Source of the DNA: Streptomyces sp. NBC_01429
GTDB lineage: Bacteria; Actinomycetota; Actinomycetes; Streptomycetales; Streptomycetaceae
Direction: 5' to 3'
Length of the DNA: 64,000 bases
NCBI RefSeq assembly: GCF_036231945.1
Contig: NZ_CP109599.1
Span: forward strand, 7,529,501-7,593,500
Shown here: piece after piece, positions 50,305 through 58,520 of the stretch
Layout of the letters: every line of letters starts with the position of its first letter
Position numbering within the stretch: position 1 is the first letter of the stretch
Translations under genes and position numbers: made by a program
Notes under the pieces: model-generated
Database searches by the model: none
Seen by the model: only the letters and a program-made list of their open reading frames with translations
Told to the model about the DNA's origin: nothing

Positions 50305-50961
50305 GTGGACACTGTCGTCGACGACGCCACCGCTGCCGAATTCCACGCGTTCTTCGAACGGCACTACGCGGAACTGTCGCGTCTGGCCTGCCTGTTGACG
50401 GGCGACGCCAGCACGGCCGACGATCTGGCCTCGGACGCCCTGCTCGCGATGTGGCGGCGCTGGGACCGGGTCAGGGCCGCCGACCACCCCGTCGCCTACG
50501 CGCGCGGGGTGGTGGCCAATCTGGCCCGCTCCCAGATCCGCAGCGCGGTGCGGGAGCGCCGCCGCGTCTCCCTCTTCTGGTCACAACGCGGCGAGCGGTT
50601 CGACGGACCCGACGTGCCGGCCGTGCTGGACGTCCAAGCCGCGTTACGGCGGCTGCCGTTCCGCAAACGCGCCTGCGTGGTGCTGCGGCACGCCCTCGAC
50701 CTCTCGGAGCGCGACACGGCGCTCGCCCTGGGTATATCGGTGGGCACCGTCAAGAGCCAGACCTCGCGGGGCATGGCGGAGCTGGAACGGCTGCTGGGTC
50801 CGGGCGAGACGGACACCGCGGGCCGGGTGTACGCGACGGTGGCCCCGGGCCGTACCGTTGCTTCCGGCCGGGCGGTCGCCTCCGGCCGTACGGTGCCGTC
50901 GGGATCCGCGGTGCCGTCCGGACGTACGGTGGCCTCCGACCGTACGGAGGGGACGGGTTGA
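50305..50961 (+). CDS. ECF sigma factor (SigE/sigma-24-like) with repeat tail
   Basis: A 218-aa sigma-70-family factor. Region 2 (FHAFFERHYAELSRLACLLTGDASTADDLASDALLAMWRRWDRVR in pieces) and region 4 (ALRRLPFRKRACVVLRHALDLSERDTALALGISVGTVKSQTSRGMAEL in pieces) are intact, so it can bind core polymerase and a -35/-10 pair. After residue 170 it carries an extra tail with six 6-residue repeats of V(A/P)SGRT type. The GTG at 50305 follows AAAGGAG. The next gene starts on the last base of its stop (TGATG) and encodes a single-pass membrane protein, probably its regulator. Confidence 0.92.
   Translation: MDTVVDDATAAEFHAFFERHYAELSRLACLLTGDASTADDLASDALLAMWRRWDRVRAADHPVAYARGVVANLARSQIRSAVRERRRVSLFWSQRGERFDGPDVPAVLDVQAALRRLPFRKRACVVLRHALDLSERDTALALGISVGTVKSQTSRGMAELERLLGPGETDTAGRVYATVAPGRTVASGRAVASGRTVPSGSAVPSGRTVASDRTEGTG
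50839..50946 (+). repeat. Six 18-bp tandem repeats inside the sigma-factor gene
   Basis: Six in-frame degenerate 18-bp units encode VAPGRT, VASGRA, VASGRT, VPSGSA, VPSGRT, VASDRT. The unit is GTGGCCTCCGGCCGTACG-like. It extends the C terminus past region 4. Confidence 0.85.
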
Positions 50962-51800
50962 TGGACGACCTGCGCAGAGGGCTGCGCGAGACGGCGCACA
51001 CGCACACCCCGGACCGGGAGCGGATGCTCGCCCGGATCGAGCGGGGGATGTCGGACCCGGAGACCGCGTCCGCCCGGCCGCCCGCGCACCGTCCGGCGCC
51101 GTGGCTGCGGGTGGCCGCCGTGACGGCGGTCGCGGTCGGCACGCTGGGAGCCGGGACGTTCGCCGTCGTCTCCGCCACGAAGGACGACCGGCCGCTCACC
51201 GTCGCGACCACCCCGGAACCGGCGCGCCCGTCGTCCGCCCCGAGCCCGAGCGCCGCCTCGCCGTCCCCGACGGCGAGCCGCCCCCCGGCGAGCCCCTCCG
51301 CCCCCGTACGCAGCGCCTCCGGCCGGCCTGACGCCCCTTCCGGGACACCCCACTCCGCGGCCCCGCCCCCGGCGGCCACGACCCGCCCCGACTCCCCGGC
51401 GGCGCGGGACGGCTATCTCCGCTCCGACGGCTCGGTCGATCCGAACAGCAACACCTACTGGGCGCAGAGCAACATCACCATCGGGACGGAACGGCCGCTG
51501 ACCTCGCTCACCGTGGAACTGCGCGTCGCGCAGACCGGCGGTGTGCGGGACACCGGCTCCTGGCGGTCGCTGCCCGAGGAGGACTTCACGGTCTCCGTGA
51601 CCACCGGCCCCGCCGGCGCGCTCGTCTACCGCTGGACACTCAAGGACGGCGTCACCGTACCGGCCGGCGAACACGTCTTCGCCGGACAGTACGACCACGC
51701 CGAGGGCGGCCGGGACGCCGCCGACGACGCCTACTCCGCGAAGGCGGCCGGCTCCGGCCTGACCGCCGAGGTCGGCGGCGGCTTCGCCCCGGCACCCTGA
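50961..51800 (+). CDS. Single-pass membrane protein coupled to the sigma factor (putative anti-sigma)
   Basis: A 279-aa protein. The N-terminal 45 residues are charged and helical (DDLRRGLRETAHTHTPDRERMLARIERGM), then a membrane helix (VAAVTAVAVGTLGAGTFAVVSA, about 50-71), a long Pro/Ser/Ala linker (about 78-145) and an exported beta-rich domain with YLRSDGSVDPNSNTYWAQSNITI and LTSLTVELRVAQTGG. The layout, coupling and order fit an anti-sigma factor with an outside sensor, but no ZAS zinc motif is visible, so this is inferred from context. Confidence 0.75.
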   Translation: MDDLRRGLRETAHTHTPDRERMLARIERGMSDPETASARPPAHRPAPWLRVAAVTAVAVGTLGAGTFAVVSATKDDRPLTVATTPEPARPSSAPSPSAASPSPTASRPPASPSAPVRSASGRPDAPSGTPHSAAPPPAATTRPDSPAARDGYLRSDGSVDPNSNTYWAQSNITIGTERPLTSLTVELRVAQTGGVRDTGSWRSLPEEDFTVSVTTGPAGALVYRWTLKDGVTVPAGEHVFAGQYDHAEGGRDAADDAYSAKAAGSGLTAEVGGGFAPAP

Positions 51801-51913
51801 GGGCGCGGCAGACGGCGCGGGCGCCGGCCGCCTCGCGCACTCCGGAGGACCGCTCGGCACACGTGCCCCCGACGGGTGGCGCGGACGCGATCCGGGCTGA
51901 TAACTTCGCGGCC

Positions 51914-51962
51914 ATGTCCAGCCCCGAGGCCAGCAGACTCTAGCCACCGGACGACCGGTGGC
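51914..51962 (+). promoter_or_regulatory. Mini-ORF plus hairpin, possible leader
   Basis: ATG at 51914 opens nine codons (MSSPEASRL) ending at 51943, where a perfect 8-bp stem GCCACCGG-ACGA-CCGGTGGC (51943-51962) begins. It resembles a leader peptide with attenuator, but there is no clear ribosome site and the exporter starts 450 bp further on. It could equally be the terminator of the upstream gene. Confidence 0.3.
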
Positions 51963-51998
51963 CGATCCCCCGTCGCGTTGACGCCGCGCGCCTCCTCC

Positions 51999-52171
51999 GC
52001 CCTGTCTGACACATCCCGCCTGGCTCGCGACGCCTGGCACGCACGCTCGCCGCGTTGTCGGGCTCGTCCAAGTACGTCCAGTACGAGGACGACCCTCCGC
52101 CTTGCGATCGCACACGCCAGACGCCGCGAGCCCCGCCCTCCGGGCGGACGGCGCTATTTGTCAGACAGGGC
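51999..52171. mobile_element. MITE-like or IS-end remnant bounded by 22-bp inverted repeats
   Basis: GCCCTGTCTGACA at 51999-52011 is perfectly inverted at 52159-52171, and the match extends inward to 22 bp with three mismatches (52012-52020 and 52150-52158). The 173-bp interior has no long protein frame. Ends of the GGCCCTGTCTGACA kind look like terminal repeats of Streptomyces insertion sequences. No clear target duplication was seen, so it may be the fused ends of a deleted element. Confidence 0.65.
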
Positions 52172-52416
52172 CGAGGCCGTGGCGGATTTCCGCGCGGCCG
52201 CCACCGGATCGCCCCAGGGGTGGGTCACCCTCGCACCCGAACGCCGTTCACCGCGTTCGGCCCGGGTGCGATCCAGGTCCGTGAGATCACCGGACCTTCC
52301 GCCGTGTAGCCGCTCGGAGCCGAGTTCTCGGTACCTGTCGAGCGGGCGCGGCACACCTCCCCACCCCACCCGCTGTCGCTCAGTCGGTCCATTTCAGCCG
52401 TCGTTGGGGTTTCCTC

Positions 52417-53649
52417 ATGCCATTCGCTGTATACGTGCTCGGTCTGGCGGTCTTCGCCCAGGGCACCTCGGAGTTCATGCTGTCCGGACTCCTGTCGGGC
52501 ATCGCCGCCGATCTGCGGGTGTCCATTCCGGCCGCCGGACTGCTCACCTCGGCGTTCGCGATCGGGATGGTGCTCGGCGCGCCCCTGATGGCGTCGCTCA
52601 GCCGCCGCTGGCCGCGCCGTCGCGCGCTGCTGGTCTTCCTCGTCGTCTTCATCGCCGTCCATGTCGTCGGCGCCCTCACTCCCGGGTACGGGGTGCTGCT
52701 CGCCACCCGGATCGTGGCCGCGCTGGCGAACGCCGGGTTCTGGGCCGTCGCGCTCGCGGCCGCGGTCGCCATGGTCCCTCCGGCGCTCCGGGCCCGCGCC
52801 ACCTCCGTCGTGGTCGGCGGGGTCACTGTCGCCTGCGTGGCGGGCGTGCCGGCCGGCGCGCTGCTGGGGGAGCGGTGGGGGTGGCGGGCGGCCTTCTGGG
52901 CCGTGGCGCTCATCTCCGTACCGGCCGTCCTCGCCATCGTCAGGGCGGTTCCCGCCGAACGGCCCGAGCCCGCAGGCGCCGGAGCGCGCGGGGAGCTGCG
53001 GGAGCTGGCCGGGCCCCGGCTGCTGCTCACGCTGCTGATGAGCGCGCTCGTCCAGGGCGCCACGTTCTGCGCGTTCTCCTACTTCGAGCCGCTGGTCACC
53101 CGGGTCACCGGGCTGGGCTCCGCGTGGGTGCCCGCCGTACTCGCGCTGTTCGGGGTGGGCTCCTTCGTCGGCGTCACGGTCGCGGGCCGGATCACCGAGG
53201 CGCGGGCCGACGTGTTCGTCGGCGTCGGCCTGGTGTCGCTCGCCGTCGGCTGGGTCGCGCTCGCGCTGGCCGCCGCCGCCCCGGTGGCGGCGATCGTGCT
53301 CGTGTTCGTCCAGGGGATGCTCGCCTTCGGCACCGGAACCGCCCTGATCTCTCGGGTGTTCCACCGGGCCCCCGGCGCCCCAACCCTGGCCGGGGCGTTC
53401 GCCACGGCCGCGTTCAACGTGGGCGGCGCGCTCGGGCCCTGGCTCGGCGGGCTCGCGATCGCCCGGGGCTTCGGCTTCCGGGCGCCGCTGTGGGTCAGCG
53501 CCCTGCTGATGGCTCTCGCGCTGCTCGCGGCCGGAGCGCTCACGATCGCCCACCGCGCCGCGGCACACCGTACGGCTGCCGACCCGGCGACGACAGGGAG
53601 GGAGGCCGGACGCGAGGGTGAGCAGGGAGGGATCTCCGTGAGGGGCTGA
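52417..53649 (+). CDS. MFS exporter, Cml/Cmx-type chloramphenicol resistance family
   Basis: A 410-aa drug-proton antiporter with twelve membrane helices. The start MPFAVYVLGLAVFAQGTSEFMLSGLL, the loop SRRWPRRRALL (motif A-like), ATRIVAALANAGFWAVAL, and VACVAGVPAGALLGERWGWRAAFW (motif C region) closely follow Streptomyces/Rhodococcus chloramphenicol exporters; sugar-efflux (AraJ-like) relatives share them. A hydrophilic 30-residue tail is extra. GGGG before the ATG is a weak ribosome site. Its last 110 bp overlap the convergent GH5-like gene. Placed behind a mobile-element remnant, it could be a later arrival. Confidence 0.88.
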   Translation: MPFAVYVLGLAVFAQGTSEFMLSGLLSGIAADLRVSIPAAGLLTSAFAIGMVLGAPLMASLSRRWPRRRALLVFLVVFIAVHVVGALTPGYGVLLATRIVAALANAGFWAVALAAAVAMVPPALRARATSVVVGGVTVACVAGVPAGALLGERWGWRAAFWAVALISVPAVLAIVRAVPAERPEPAGAGARGELRELAGPRLLLTLLMSALVQGATFCAFSYFEPLVTRVTGLGSAWVPAVLALFGVGSFVGVTVAGRITEARADVFVGVGLVSLAVGWVALALAAAAPVAAIVLVFVQGMLAFGTGTALISRVFHRAPGAPTLAGAFATAAFNVGGALGPWLGGLAIARGFGFRAPLWVSALLMALALLAAGALTIAHRAAAHRTAADPATTGREAGREGEQGGISVRG

Positions 53650-55633
53650 CGGTCCCGCCGGTTCCGTCTCGGCGATGTCCTGCCAGGGACGCGGCAATCC
53701 GCCGGTCGCCGGACAGCCGCAACACCCGCACGCCGTACGGATCGAGGACCACCTCGTCGGCCGGCGCGCCGTCCGGCCCGGTCAGCCGCAGCCCGGCCGC
53801 GACGGCCGGTTTGACCCGTACCTCTTCCCGGCCCTGACTCACCAGCCAGACGTACCGGTGCCCGTCCTCGTGCTCCAGCAGATCGACCGCCACCCGGGGG
53901 TCCGCCACCGTCACCGGCCTGCGCACGCCCGCGTGCGCGGCCAGCGCGTCGTACAGCGGGACCGAATCGTCCGGATTGACGCGCGGGGTGACGGAGGCCA
54001 TGTGCTCCAGCGGATAGACGCACAGCACCACACTGCCCGCGCCCACCGCGCGCAGCAGCAGCGCGGGCCGCCCCCGGCCGTCGGTGGCCAGCACCTCGGC
54101 GCCGTCCGCCTCCACCGGCAGGAAGACCCGGCTGCTGTCGGTGCCCGCCGTGCGGAAGCGCAGTGTGTCGCCCGCGCCGAGCGTGCCGAAGGAGCGGCCG
54201 AAGGTGAGCGTCACCTCGTCGTCCTCGATGGGGTTCACCAGTCCGTACTCCAACTGGTGCCGCACCCCGAAGAATTGGTCCAGGTGCGCGTACCACGGCC
54301 CGCGCTGTTCGTCGTGGGCGCCGGGGGAGTACGACACGTAGACCGTCGCGCCGCCCCTGGCCAGCTCCTCCAGCCGGTACCAGCCGGACGAGAGCAGCTG
54401 CTTGGTGGAGGGCAGCAGATAGAGCCGGTGGCCGTCCGCGATCCCGTCGCTCTCCCGCACCACACTCGCGGGCGCGTCCGCCAGCCGGGCCGTGATCCAC
54501 GCCTGCCGGCCGGTGCGCTCCACATAGGAGCGGTCCTCGGCCCGGGTGAAGGGGTAGAGCGTGTCCAGGTACGAGGAGATGACCAGCGCGGTGTCGGTGT
54601 CCGGCCGGAAACAGCGGTCGAAGTCGATCCGCTCCAGCGTCTCGGCGAACGAACGCACCTCGCGCAGCTGGGGTTTGGGGGCTCCGGCGGCGTCGGTCAG
54701 CCCGAAGTGCATCTCGAAGGCGTGGTGCGAGTACGGCGGCTGCTCGCGCAGCGCGTCGTAGTCGGTGTTGTTCCAGGCGATCCAGCCGGTGGCCCCGGCC
54801 AGCAGGCTGTTGTGCAGCGCCTGGCGGTAGTAGCGGGCCGCGTGCGGACCCGAAGCGAAGTCCGAGGTCAGCCCGAACTCCTCCAGCACCACCGGCCTGT
54901 TGAAGCTTCCGGTCAGCTCGCACACCCACGCCGCCGCGTAGTGCTGGCGGACCGGATCGTCCTCCATGCGGTAGACGTGCGGACCCAGCCAGTCGGTGAG
55001 CGCCGCGCTGTCCCGCAGCCGAAAGCCGTTGTCATGACCGGAGTTCTCCAGCCCCCAGGCGCCGTCGCCCAGCGAGACCGGCTGCGGCGCGCCCGACGCC
55101 CGTACCGCGTCCACCACGATCTGTGCCCAGGAGGAGACCTCCTCGCGGGTCGCGCCCTCCCTGCCGTAGATCGGCATCTCGTTGGAGACCAGCCAGCCGG
55201 CGACCGCCGGATGGTCCTTGAACCGGCCGGCCATCTCCCGGGCGAACCACGCCTGCCGGGCCACCAGCCACACATCGGTGTACAGATCACGGCCGTTGCG
55301 CCACGCCGGGTCCCAGTTCTCGCCCGACATGTGGCCGACCAGGAAGGTGGGCACCGTGGTCATGCCGAGCGCGTGGTGCCGGTCCAGGAAGTCGGTGAAG
55401 CGGGCGCACAGCTCCTCGTCGATCCGGTCGGGCTCGGGCATGAAGTCCGGCCAGTAGTAGAACGACCGGGTCATGTTGAGCCCGTGGTCGCGCAGCACCC
55501 GCAGCTCCCCGTCGACCACCTCGCCGTCGTACGAACGCCACATGAGCGGGCCGCCGGTACGCGACCAGAAATTGGCGCCGATCCAGGTGACGGGGCGGTC
55601 GCCGACGGAAATCCGGGCAGCGGGACGCGGCAT
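53540..55633 (-). CDS. GH5-like glycoside hydrolase (cellulase/mannanase clan A)
   Basis: A 697-aa protein without signal peptide. The N-terminal TIM barrel opens with VTWIGANFWSRTGGPLMWRSYD and has GWLVSNEMPIYG with acid/base Glu152 and RPVVLEEFGLTSDF with nucleophile Glu251/252, the clan-A pattern of GH5-type beta-mannosidases and mannanases. The second half holds a Rossmann-like trimerisation-type domain and a C-terminal beta domain, as in GH42/GH5 intracellular exo-enzymes. It is preceded by two LacI-type palindromes. The last about 36 codons overlap the exporter gene on the other strand and look unconserved. Confidence 0.82.
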   Translation of the reverse strand: MPRPAARISVGDRPVTWIGANFWSRTGGPLMWRSYDGEVVDGELRVLRDHGLNMTRSFYYWPDFMPEPDRIDEELCARFTDFLDRHHALGMTTVPTFLVGHMSGENWDPAWRNGRDLYTDVWLVARQAWFAREMAGRFKDHPAVAGWLVSNEMPIYGREGATREEVSSWAQIVVDAVRASGAPQPVSLGDGAWGLENSGHDNGFRLRDSAALTDWLGPHVYRMEDDPVRQHYAAAWVCELTGSFNRPVVLEEFGLTSDFASGPHAARYYRQALHNSLLAGATGWIAWNNTDYDALREQPPYSHHAFEMHFGLTDAAGAPKPQLREVRSFAETLERIDFDRCFRPDTDTALVISSYLDTLYPFTRAEDRSYVERTGRQAWITARLADAPASVVRESDGIADGHRLYLLPSTKQLLSSGWYRLEELARGGATVYVSYSPGAHDEQRGPWYAHLDQFFGVRHQLEYGLVNPIEDDEVTLTFGRSFGTLGAGDTLRFRTAGTDSSRVFLPVEADGAEVLATDGRGRPALLLRAVGAGSVVLCVYPLEHMASVTPRVNPDDSVPLYDALAAHAGVRRPVTVADPRVAVDLLEHEDGHRYVWLVSQGREEVRVKPAVAAGLRLTGPDGAPADEVVLDPYGVRVLRLSGDRRIAASLAGHRRDGTGGTVSPSRRSLPAHPRVRPPSLSSPGRQPYGVPRRGGRS

Positions 55634-55743
55634 CTGTGAAATCTCCCTCGGTACGGTGACACGGGGCGGGACGACAAGACGAAAAGGACAGGAGCGCGCG
55701 GCCCGTTGCGGACGGGCGTGCCGTGCGCCGAACAGTCAAACGC

Positions 55744-55755
55744 TGTACCGGTTTA
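55744..55755. promoter_or_regulatory. LacI-type operator 1 upstream of the GH5-like gene
   Basis: TGTACCGGTTTA, 10 of 12 matches to the perfect palindrome 36 bp away. Confidence 0.65.
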
Positions 55756-55779
55756 GCGTCAAGCCCGCGAACGCGGCGG

Positions 55780-55791
55780 TAAACCGGTTTA
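55780..55791. promoter_or_regulatory. LacI-type operator 2 upstream of the GH5-like gene
   Basis: TAAACCGGTTTA, perfect 12-bp palindrome with central CG, between the LacI stop and the GH5-like start. Confidence 0.78.
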
Positions 55792-55896
55792 GGGATCTCG
55801 CGGACGAGTGGGCGGGGGGAGCCCGTCTCCCCGAAAACGGCGCGGTGACGAAGGCGGCCCGGCCACGAGTCGGCCCGGCCACACAGGGGGACGCGG

Positions 55897-56910
55897 CTAC
55901 GCGGGCGGCGCCGCGACGCTCCCCCGGACCGTCAGGCGCGGCGCCGGGTCCTCCAGATCCCCCACGGCCCGCCCGCCCGCCGCCTCCCGTAGCCGTCGCG
56001 CCGCATGCGCCCCGTGGGCCGCGATGTCCCTGCTGAGCGCGGTCAGCGGCGGATCGACCAGCTCGCACAGGGCCGAGTCGTCCCAGGCCACGACGGAGAC
56101 ATCGGCGGGCACCCGCAGTCCCATGGAGTGGGCGGCGGTCAGGCCGGAGACGGCCATCACGTCGTTGTCGTACACGATCGCGGTGGGCCGCTCCGGCGAG
56201 CCCAGCAGCTCGCGGGTGACGGCCGCCCCCCGCTCTCCGCTGTAGTCCGCCTCCACGGTCCGTCCGGTCAGGCCCAGTTCGGCCACCGCCGCGTCGAACG
56301 CCGCGGTACGGATCGCCGTATGGCGCAGCCGGGCCGGGCCGCCGACCCTGGCCAGCCGCCGGTGTCCCAGACCGGCCAGGTGCCGGACCACCGTGGTGAC
56401 GGCCGCCCCCTCGTCGCTCCAGACGGCGGGCAGCCGGCCCGTGCCCACCGGCGCCCCGATCACCACCGCCGGCATCCCCAGCTCCTCCAGCACCGGCACC
56501 CGGGCGTCCTCGGCCTGGAGGTCCACCAGGAAGACACCGTCCACCCGGCGCCTCGCCCACCAGGACCGGTACAGGGCGATCTCCGCCGCCTGGTCCTCGG
56601 CCATGGTGAAGACCAGCGGGGTGGCATCGGTGATCAGCTCCGACTGGATGCCGGAGATCAGCTGCATGAAGAAGGGCTCCAGCCCGAGCGTGTGCGCGGG
56701 ACGGTCGATGACCAGCCCGAACGCCCCCGCCGTGCCGCCGGACAGCGCGCGGGCCGCGCTGTTGGGCTGCCAGCCCAGCTCCTCGGCTATCGCCAGGATC
56801 CGCCGCCGGGTCGGCTCCGAGACCCCCGGACGGTTGTTGAGCGCGAAGGAGACGGCGCCCTTGGTGACTCCGGCCCGGCGGGCGATGTCGTTCATGGTGG
56901 GTCGCTTCAC
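55897..56910 (-). CDS. LacI-family regulator of the second glycan locus
   Basis: A 337-aa LacI/GalR repressor: TMNDIARRAGVTKGAVSFALNNRPGVSEPTRRRI carries the helix-turn-helix and hinge start, then a sugar-binding core with RVDGVFLVDLQAEDARVPVLEELG and VVAWDDSALCELVDPPLTAL. The GTG at 56910 is used, since GAGG lies 11 nt upstream; the ATG five codons in is possible. It lies between the GH5-like gene, whose promoter carries TAAACCGGTTTA, and the divergent ABC importer, so it may control both. Confidence 0.93.
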   Translation of the reverse strand: MKRPTMNDIARRAGVTKGAVSFALNNRPGVSEPTRRRILAIAEELGWQPNSAARALSGGTAGAFGLVIDRPAHTLGLEPFFMQLISGIQSELITDATPLVFTMAEDQAAEIALYRSWWARRRVDGVFLVDLQAEDARVPVLEELGMPAVVIGAPVGTGRLPAVWSDEGAAVTTVVRHLAGLGHRRLARVGGPARLRHTAIRTAAFDAAVAELGLTGRTVEADYSGERGAAVTRELLGSPERPTAIVYDNDVMAVSGLTAAHSMGLRVPADVSVVAWDDSALCELVDPPLTALSRDIAAHGAHAARRLREAAGGRAVGDLEDPAPRLTVRGSVAAPPA

Positions 56911-56969
56911 GGTGGCGTGCCTCGCTTTTCTCTCCGGGTACGGATGTCCCGGTCGGCCGGGAAGTCCGG

Positions 56970-57002
56970 CGTATTCGACGCGTATTCGACACGCGTTCAA
57001 CG
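56970..57002. repeat. Three 11-bp tandem repeats upstream of the LacI gene
   Basis: CGTATTCGACG, CGTATTCGACA, CGCGTTCAACG stand head to tail at 56970, 56981 and 56992, in the gap between the divergent LacI and binding-protein genes. One unit per helical turn suggests a regulator site. Confidence 0.65.
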
Positions 57003-57077
57003 GAAGCGGGCGTTCGGCGTCGGACACCGGATCGTAGCCCGAGTGCGTACATCGTTTAACGGGGAAATCGAGAAAGG

Positions 57078-57119
57078 CAATGCACCGGCATTGACACTCG
57101 CTTTCCCGCGCCCTTAATT
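57078..57119 (+). promoter_or_regulatory. Promoter of the second sugar importer operon
   Basis: TTGACA at 57091-57096, 17-nt spacer, TTAATT at 57114-57119, 72 bp before the ATG. A CAATGC-ACCG-GCATTG inverted repeat (57078-57093) overlaps the -35 and may be an operator. Confidence 0.65.
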
Positions 57120-57191
57120 TCACGGCGTCGGAAGGTGCGCGGACCACCACCGGCCGTTCCCCGTCGCCGTTCCACCGAGCAGAGGGCCCTC

Positions 57192-58520
57192 ATGACGTTA
57201 CACAGATTACGGACGACCGGTGCCGTGGCGCTGCTGGCCGCCGCCGCGTTGCTGGTCTCCGGCTGCACCGGCAGCGGAGCCAGCTCCGAGGGCGCGGACG
57301 CGAAGGCCGCCGCCGACCCGGCGAAGGTCTCCGGGACGATCACCGTCCTGACCCACCGCACCGACTGGGTGCAGGACGGCACGATGAAGAAGTACGCCGA
57401 CGAGTTCCGGAAGACCTACCCCAAGGTGACCGTCAAGTTCGAGGGCATCACCGACTACGAGGGGGAGGTCAAGATCCGGATGAACACCAAGAACTACGGC
57501 GACGTCCTCATGATCCCCGGTGCCATCAAGAAGAACGACTACCCCAAGTTCTTCGCCTCCCTGGGCACCCAGGCCGAACGCGGGGAGAAGTTCCAGTTCA
57601 CCGCCTTCACCACGGTGGGCGGCAAGGTCTACGGGCAGAGCCCGATCGGGGTGGCCCCCGGCTTCCTCTACAACAAGAAGGTGTGGAAGGACGCGGGGAT
57701 CACCGACTGGCCCACCACCCCCGCCGAGTTCCTCACCGGCCTCAAGGCGATCAAGGCCAGGACCGACGCGGTCCCGTACTACACCAACTTCAAGGACATG
57801 TGGCCGCTCACCCAGTGGACCACCGCCATGGGATCGGTCGGCTGCGCGATCCAGGCCAACAACGACCTCGTGGACCACGATCCCTGGGCCAAGGGCTCCG
57901 AACTGCGCACCATCGATACCCTGCTGTACGACATGGTGCGCGAGAAGCTCGTCGAGAAGGACCCGTCGACCACCAACTGGGAAGGATCCAAGCCCCAGTT
58001 GGCCAAGGGGCGGATCGGCACCATGTGGCTCGGCTCCTGGGCGGTCTCGCAGTTCCGGGACGCCGCCGAGAAGGCCGGGACCGACCCCGACGACATCGGC
58101 TTCATGCCCTTCCCGGCCCAGGTGGACGGCCGGTTCTGCGCCGTCGCCTCGCCCGACTACGCGCAGGCCGTGAACGTCAACTCCGCCCACAAGGAGGCCG
58201 CCCGCGCCTGGATCGACTGGTTCACCGAGAAGTCCGGGTACGCGGCGGACAACCTGGCGCTCTCGCCGCTCAAGGGCGCCCCGCTGCCGGACGTCCTCAA
58301 GCCGTACACCGAGAAGAACGTGAAGTTCATCGAGCTGGACCAGGCCCGCGCCGCGCTCGTCGACGACATCGACAACGCCGCCGAGATCGGGCTGAAGAAA
58401 CCCGACTACCGCCAGGATCTCGTCGATCTCGCGCGCGGCGCGAAGAAGGGCGACCTGGACGGATTCCTCGGGAACCTCTCCAAGCGCTGGACCGAGGCGG
58501 CGCGGACCACGGGCTCCTGA
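57192..58520 (+). CDS. Extracellular sugar-binding lipoprotein (second importer)
   Basis: A 442-aa family 1 solute-binding lipoprotein with LLVSGC (Cys25) as lipobox. The mature part begins ITVLTHRTDWVQDGTMKKYADEFRKTYP and has KIRMNTKNYGDVLMIPGAI, IGVAPGFLYNKKVWKDAGI and IGTMWLGSWAVSQF, all typical of CUT1 binding proteins. It feeds the two permeases encoded next. AGAGGG precedes the ATG. Likely cargo is an oligosaccharide containing fucose or beta-linked glucose/mannose, judging by the following hydrolases. Confidence 0.94.
   Translation: MTLHRLRTTGAVALLAAAALLVSGCTGSGASSEGADAKAAADPAKVSGTITVLTHRTDWVQDGTMKKYADEFRKTYPKVTVKFEGITDYEGEVKIRMNTKNYGDVLMIPGAIKKNDYPKFFASLGTQAERGEKFQFTAFTTVGGKVYGQSPIGVAPGFLYNKKVWKDAGITDWPTTPAEFLTGLKAIKARTDAVPYYTNFKDMWPLTQWTTAMGSVGCAIQANNDLVDHDPWAKGSELRTIDTLLYDMVREKLVEKDPSTTNWEGSKPQLAKGRIGTMWLGSWAVSQFRDAAEKAGTDPDDIGFMPFPAQVDGRFCAVASPDYAQAVNVNSAHKEAARAWIDWFTEKSGYAADNLALSPLKGAPLPDVLKPYTEKNVKFIELDQARAALVDDIDNAAEIGLKKPDYRQDLVDLARGAKKGDLDGFLGNLSKRWTEAARTTGS

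Larger units (their letters stand above)
51801..52416. other. Long non-coding region with hairpin and mobile-element remnant
   Basis: 616 bp between the membrane-protein gene and the MFS exporter. It holds a 9-codon mini-ORF followed by an 8-bp hairpin (51914-51962) and an inverted-repeat-bounded 173-bp element (51999-52171). The remaining 245 bp up to the exporter start show no clear gene; a CTCGG-AG-CCGAG hairpin lies at about 52313-52324. The exporter promoter was not identified. Confidence 0.55.
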
